The notes beneath the pieces are model-generated. The model searched no databases and was not told the DNA's origin. It saw nothing but the letters and a program-made list of their open reading frames with translations. Source: Gordionus sp. m RMFG-2023 (lineage: Eukaryota > Nematomorpha > Gordioida > Chordodea > Parachordodidae). Taken from it: DNA of 64,000 nucleotides. Within the stretch, counting starts at the first letter, position 1. Every line of letters starts with the position of its first letter. Positions 59,501-64,000 of the stretch are shown here, in pieces. The stretch lies in NCBI RefSeq assembly GCF_954871325.1, contig NC_088776.1:37806508-37870507 (forward strand), written 5' to 3'. The position numbers were made by a program, and so were the translations under genes.

Positions 59501-59929
59501 TATTTTAAATCAATCTCAAAAGCTAACTCAGCAATCATTAAGGAAGAAGTGAATTCATTTGAAGTAGAAGAAAGGGCGGCGGAAGCAAGGGATAATATTG
59601 AGTCAAATAAAGTTAATGGGGTGGAATCGATAAACGTCACAAAGTATTGTCTTTCAAGAGTCACCATAACGATATCATGTATCATACTAGGATGTATGGC
59701 CGCGATAGCCATCATCATTCCCTCATCTGTGATATATTATTTCTTATCCAAATCTTCCAAAGATGATTTTAAGTTAAGTGAACCGCCTTATGACAAAAAG
59801 AAATCGAATATATTTTACATGATGCGAAAACTATCTAGCAATAACTTGAACGCTATCATGCCGAATAACAAATGCGACATCTATACCTCTCAACAAAATT
59901 GCAACGATGATGATAGTTTGAAAGAATGA
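56566..59929 (+). CDS. candidate C-terminal exons of the ZP gene, with membrane anchor
   Basis: Exon 56566-56711 follows an ATTAG acceptor, reads VEMDEKELTLNETILLGLPE and STFHLFQSISIAMPEYEYAN, and ends at AAAG|GTATAA in phase 1. Exon 59523-59929 follows TCTCAAAAG and can take up that phase (ANSAIIKEEVNSFEVEERAA). It then carries a single hydrophobic span (VTITISCIILGCMAAIAIII), a short basic and N-rich tail, and stops at 59929. Neither has its own start codon: the second frame has no in-frame ATG near its beginning. ZP proteins usually end in a membrane anchor after the ZP domain, and these are on the same strand downstream. The link from 50458 (phase 0) to 56566 needs at least one exon I did not find, so membership is inferred. 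Confidence 0.45.
57378..57623 (-). CDS. unrecognised open frame
   Basis: A minus-strand frame of 81 codons (HPEKKSANHDLISSLKFRFS, LHPDNMVNNYIQKEYQIMNF). It lies just downstream of the LINE remnant on the same strand. I do not recognise it; it might be a host exon or chance. Confidence 0.2.
   Translation of the reverse strand: MVHLHHRYIFHPEKKSANHDLISSLKFRFSNEIDTSFQLFKLHPDNMVNNYIQKEYQIMNFKEKFGLFYSKIKKLRLPIKQ
57640..58690 (-). pseudogene. non-LTR (LINE) reverse transcriptase remnant
   Basis: Minus-strand frames follow a LINE reverse transcriptase in order: FDxVPH-type start (RVPHG near 58620), KWALRKSGVEEWIITAVIVM, YDEARNVAEQ, NAKLHQGPILNPLLFNIVMD (the HQGSVLSPLLF motif), ARGTSKGLQWEILYANLVTE (YADD region, decayed) and KMKVMFGGEGL. 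A Cys/His segment follows (WPYGICGKGVGRNSI with downstream VHNRRCKG). That arrangement is familiar from a widespread animal LINE family in which a GVCGKGVGNNSIQC..C..WVH.RC motif follows the RT. Many stops and frame changes; no 3' tail identified. Clade not assigned. Confidence 0.8.
58720..59480. other. AT-rich spacer or intron
   Basis: No gene or repeat recognised. It would be intronic if the candidate ZP C-terminal exons belong together. Confidence 0.35.
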
Positions 59930-60132
59930 AAAAAAATATTCAATCTGCTTAATTAAATAATTTATTTTTGATTTAGCAATGTTGTTTAAAACTTGGCATA
60001 TTTATTATAATATACTATATACTCGTCATATCTCAATTTTATATTTATATAGCTTGAACTATCAATAAATTTACTTGTACAAATTGATCCTATTTTATAT
60101 GTTATAGTTTTTAAGGTCAATTTTTTATATAA

Positions 60133-60280
60133 GATATAGATAGTGTTGTTAAGCGGCTAGATTTAAGCCATTTATAAAAACGGCGAATTCAATATCTTAT
60201 TCACTAAAGAAATCTTGAGGCTTAGGCAGCCCTTTTTAAATTCGGCTCAAATAGAGTTGTTTAACAATACTAGATACAGG
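60133..60280. mobile_element. hAT MITE, TAGTGTTG family, copy 3 (short)
   Basis: A 132-bp element at 60141-60272 with ends TAGTGTTGTTAAGCGGCTAG and (reverse complement) TAGTATTGTTAAACAACTC. Flanks GATATAGA and GATACAGG match at 6 of 8. Confidence 0.8.
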
Positions 60281-60618
60281 TATAAGATTTAAAGAAAAGG
60301 CTATATTTCATTAAATTCCCAAATTATTTAAATGATAAAATTAACATATAGAATATAAAACCATTATAATAAGGAAGAAGATATCAAATATCAGTAATCG
60401 GAATATAGAATGAGGCCTCATAAAAATTATTTGACTACCCTATTAAATTAGAGAAGTTATTTTGTTATAATTAAGTAAACTTTGAGATAGAAAGTAAAGT
60501 AAATATATAATAAATAAAACGATAAAATTAATATTCTTTGGCAAGTTTTATGAAAAACATTTATTTACCTGGAGTTAAAGCAATTTTCAAATAGAGTTAT
60601 ATTATTTATTTGATATTC
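60281..60618. other. AT-rich spacer
   Basis: No gene, repeat or terminal structure recognised. Confidence 0.35.
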
Positions 60619-60621
60619 TTA

Positions 60622-60933
60622 ATGAAAAAACGCAAAAGGCAAATTTACATTTGCCGAATTGAAACCGATAAAAATCATATTATAACATCAGCTTTCAAAA
60701 TTTCTATCAATTCATATTCACCTAAAATCGTTTTATCGTTTAGTATAATTTTATTAGCATATGTTTACACAAATTACTTTATAATATTACCACAATGGCT
60801 AAATAAATTACTGTTTTTGAATTTAAATTGTCTTAGAGCTCCCATATATTCAAAGGATGCTGTAAAAGATTATTATAAAAAAGGTAATTCATACTTAATA
60901 ATATATATTTTCTTTAACTTAATGACATTTTGA
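60622..60933 (+). CDS. unrecognised small open frame with hydrophobic segment
   Basis: A frame beginning MKKRKRQIYICRIETDKNHI, with a hydrophobic stretch (IVLSFSIILLAYVYTNYFII) and then APIYSKDAVKDYYKKG followed by a donor-like GTAATT. It may be an exon of a membrane protein or a chance AT-rich frame. Composition is close to the background, so confidence is low. Confidence 0.2.
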   Translation: MKKRKRQIYICRIETDKNHIITSAFKISINSYSPKIVLSFSIILLAYVYTNYFIILPQWLNKLLFLNLNCLRAPIYSKDAVKDYYKKGNSYLIIYIFFNLMTF

Positions 60934-62506
60934 ATAAATAGCTTTGTATGCTTAATAATGCAGTGTTATATGAATGGGGATTGCTTGATCCCATATATCT
61001 TACGAAGCAGTAAGGGCTAAGCTAAAAAAAAAGTTTTTGAAAATAGTTAGTAAATTCTGGCCTGTGACTTCTTAATTATTTTATCTCATGTAGGCACTAT
61101 TACCATAATATATAGTTATTGTCTTATTTTTTAATTGTAATTTTTTTCCACAATGTATTTTAGTTCTAATTTATTATTAATTATTATGCTGGGGATTTTT
61201 TGAAATCAATATTTAGAATGTAATTATTATTCTCAATGAAGTAACTATATAGATATGAATGAAATCTCCCCCCTCCACCCTCGCCCATTTAAAATTATTG
61301 TTTACATTTTTCTTTTAATATTTTTTCTTCTCATTTTTATAATTGTAGAAATTATTTTAACTAAAATTATAAAAAAAACTAAGAAATTATGCTATGGAAT
61401 TCCTAACCATGATAATCCATTGAAGGATTGCTAGAAACTTTATACCAGGCGAATTATCTTTTACACTCATTCTTTTTTAATGTTATCTCTTGCTATAAAC
61501 TTAGCATTTTCAAATCTTCCTTTATTAAATTCCGCCATTTAGAGTTGCCCTCTTTTTCTTTTATCTTTTTCCAATTCTTTCCAAATATAATCGAGTGATC
61601 CAGAATTGTATTAAAAGTTTCTATTTGTATATGGATTTAATTTTTATTAAATGGGAATGAGGAAAAGCAAGTGAAGTGTTTGACCCTAAATAAATTATTG
61701 TTATTCTATCAAGTCTTAAGATGTCCTCTGAGGATAGATTAACCAGTTCTAGAATTTTGATATGTCGGATGCTTTCAGGCTCTGACTAATTAGATTTAAT
61801 AAGGTATCATGTTGGTTTCGGCTTTGATTATGTCAACAGTTTAGTCAATGCATTCCCTTGGAGTTTATCAATATGTTGCAATAATACATTAATGTGGTTG
61901 ACTATGCCACATCCTAGTTGTAGACCTATAGTCAATCTTAATTTTTCTGATAATTGAAGAGGTTACACTTTGGAATGGTCTGCCACCATTCATGTACTCC
62001 TAATCTGCTAATAGATTAGAGGAGTTATAGAACTAAAAGTGGATTTGTTAAATTTTATATTTGTGTGAAAGTTATCTATTAAGTGTTAGAAAATTTTTAT
62101 GGTAAATGACTGGGAAATGAAATATATAAAGTGATATTCTCTTTCTATGTATTTATTGCGCAATCTATCAATCAGAAGCGATAACTCCTTTTTAGAAACT
62201 CAAGTTGACATTTATATTTTATTTGTATGTAAATAAATGTTTATCAATTAAATGGTATCACGTTAATTCGGCGTGGCGTCAATACGGCGCGTAACTAATA
62301 CAGTTGCAATTTATTATAAATTTATTAGTATAAAACAAAAGGATGATTATACAGAAGTCATTTTAAAGGTTGGTCCTATTAATTATTTCTTCTTTTTTTA
62401 AACAAAAATCTCAATTTTAACTAATTGCATAATATCAATAAAAAAATTAATAAACCAATATTTATACACTGAATTCTCTGGTGGACAATTTACCTTGTTA
62501 TAAGGT
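60934..62506. other. mostly unassigned region
   Basis: At about 61470-61590 the minus strand reads NSKWRNLIKEDLKMLSL, which resembles the tail of many LINE ORFs (WRNLVKEDLK..GL). The match is short. The rest shows nothing I can name; 61680-62000 is somewhat less AT-rich than its surroundings but gives no clear frame. Confidence 0.3.
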
Positions 62507-62699
62507 ATGTAGATTAGTGTTGTTATAAGATTTTAGACAAAATAATTTTATGTAAGCCTGGAGATTTTGGGCAAAAATGACAGAAAGGTTTGGACCTTTA
62601 TTTCGAATCTTCATATTATTTTGGTCAAAACTTAACGGTCGTGTTTAAAAATAGACCCAATCGGTCCGTTTAACAACACTAATATTGATCCAAAACAAT
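62507..62699. mobile_element. hAT MITE, TAGTGTTG family, copy 4
   Basis: A 177-bp element at 62515-62691. The right end (reverse complement) reads TAGTGTTGTTAAACGGACCG, and the left end TAGTGTTGTTATAAG. Flanks ATGTAGAT and ATATTGAT match at 6 of 8. Confidence 0.8.
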
Positions 62700-62930
62700 T
62701 CAAATTATTTTTGAGAATCTAGAGGTTAGCATTTTCCAATCATATCCAAAGATTGTTAAATTAGAAAATAATTATTGACTTAAAAATTTTTCCTTCAAGA
62801 CTGACTCATTTTTAGATTTATTAAAAATCCTTAAAATAATTCTATTAATCATTTAAAAAAAATAATTCTTTTAATAATTTAAAAAATATATATATTAATC
62901 ATTTTAAAAAATAATATTTTGCCTAAATCA

Positions 62931-63565
62931 GGGTTTGGAATTGAACCGCGAAACCGGAACGAATTGTTATAATTTTCTAAACCGTAACCGAACAGTTAAA
63001 AAAAATTTAAAAAGAGCGAACCCAATTGATATAAATATTTTTGAACCGATTTAAACCGATTCATAACGGTTTTTAAAAATAATTAATTTTAAATTATTAA
63101 CCTAAATTTGACTTAATTTTCCTTTAGGGCAATTTAAATTTGTGATTTATTTTCTACTTAAAATATTTTCTACAATTAAATCGCAATTATCTTTATATCA
63201 ATTAATACCAAGTTTATTGTTTTTATATACTCAATTTAATAGAGATTCGACAAATTATTAGTTAATTAGATAAGAAATAATCTTCAAGGTTGAATTAAAT
63301 AAGGAATTATAAAAATATAAATTAAAAGATTTTTCTCTAAAATTAATATATATATATTATATATATAGTTTATAATTAATTTTTTTTAAAATCAAATTTA
63401 TTAAAACCGGAACGAACCCAAAAGAGCCGCTATAAATTCTAAACCGAACCAAACCGAAAAAAAAATTTTTAAAACTGAAATGGAATAAAACCTTTATAAA
63501 ATTTAAACTAAAAACCGAAACGAACCGTACCGCTATAGTTAACGGTTCGAAACCCTGGTTTAAAG
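62931..63565. mobile_element. MITE derived from the hAT element at 24508-29997
   Basis: A 619-bp element at 62939-63557 with ends CAGGGTTTGGAATTGAACC and (reverse complement) CAGGGTTTCGAACCG. Its interior in reverse complement is collinear with 29710-29900 of the larger hAT: both have CTATTAAATTGAGT, then AACAATAAACTTGGTATTA, then AATTGCCC followed by AAGGAAAATTAA. It therefore looks like an internal-deletion derivative. Flanks GCCTAAAT and GTTTAAAG match at 5 of 8, so it is old. Confidence 0.85.
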
Positions 63566-63612
63566 TTTGATTATTTTTGGGTCAACATATCTTATAACAT
63601 GGTAAATTGGTC

Positions 63613-64000
63613 AGGGATCCAAACCGAACCTGAACCGAACCGTTAAACCGCTAAAAACCTATATTTTTTATCGAACCTAAACCTCTAAAAAATTTCTAGC
63701 CGAACCTGAACCAAACCGCTAAAATGTCTCTGAACCGGTTCGAGTCTCATAATTTTATGCTTATAAAATAATGTGTAAGTTATTACTAGTAGTATATTGC
63801 AAATATTTTAATTATATTCAAATTGTTTTAAAAATTATTATCAATCACATTTGATTGATAAACGTCAGTCATAATTTTTATAAACTTTTATTGCCATTTT
63901 GCAATATTTTTTAAATATTTTAAGCTTATAATGAAAAAAATTAAATCTAATATATAAATTATTTACATATAGTATTATAAATGACACATCAAATCTGATA
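63613..64000. mobile_element. start of another CAGGGATCC hAT MITE, possibly running off the window
   Basis: The left end CAGGGATCCAAACCGAACC is followed by several GAACC/AACCG motifs until about 63750, then AT-rich sequence. No right end was found before the window stops. Confidence 0.5.

Noticed and set aside
63541-63557. GGTTCGAAACCC resembling a tRNA T-loop (B box)
   Set aside because: It is the terminal inverted repeat of a hAT MITE; no A box or cloverleaf nearby.

Overview
This is a very AT-rich eukaryotic window: small introns with GT..AG ends, dispersed coding exons and a dense load of DNA transposons. The host genes point to an animal, most likely an ecdysozoan such as an arthropod. 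One is an hnRNP A/B (squid/hrp40-like) two-RRM gene of ten exons; the other is a zona pellucida (ZP) domain gene whose ZP-N and ZP-C motifs resemble insect/arthropod apical-matrix (cuticle) ZP proteins. No bacterial operon, CRISPR array, rRNA or tRNA gene was seen.

Layout. 0.2-1.8 kb: decayed MULE/FLYWCH transposase (minus). 2.3-2.9 kb: hAT MITE. 3.2-3.85 kb: TTCGCGA tandem array. 4.8-11 kb: a hAT element (ZBED/FAM200-like transposase) split by a young but broken Ty3/gypsy LTR element at 5564-9803. 11.1-13.5 kb: an inverted hAT piece, then a THAP/P-like foldback unit. 13.77-15.2 kb: Tigger/pogo-like element. 15.36-19.28 kb: a nearly full-length hAT with perfect 8-bp target duplications. 20.46-22.69 kb: the hnRNP gene. 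24.5-30.0 kb: a hAT element with a second, unrelated hAT nested inside, both with perfect target duplications. 30.2-34.8 kb: MITEs and a truncated gypsy copy. 35.3-36.4 kb: satellite-like repeats. 36.9-37.9 kb: possible unknown gene (minus). 39.4-41.4 kb: a secreted low-complexity protein with a separate signal-peptide exon. 45.15-50.46 kb: five ZP exons. Candidate C-terminal exons, including a membrane segment, lie at 56.57 and 59.52 kb. The ZP introns hold hAT remnants, a 20-bp VNTR and MITEs. 57.6-58.7 kb: LINE reverse-transcriptase remnant (minus). 60-64 kb: hAT MITEs.

How it fits together. Only about three host transcription units are supported; the rest is mobilome, dominated by hAT. 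I count at least six coding hAT copies or fragments and about ten non-autonomous ones, several with matching 8-bp target duplications. The secreted protein at 39.4 kb and the ZP exons are on the same strand, and a donor near the 3' end of the big exon is phase-compatible with the first ZP exon. They may therefore form one roughly 20-kb gene for a membrane-anchored apical-matrix protein. That link is inference.
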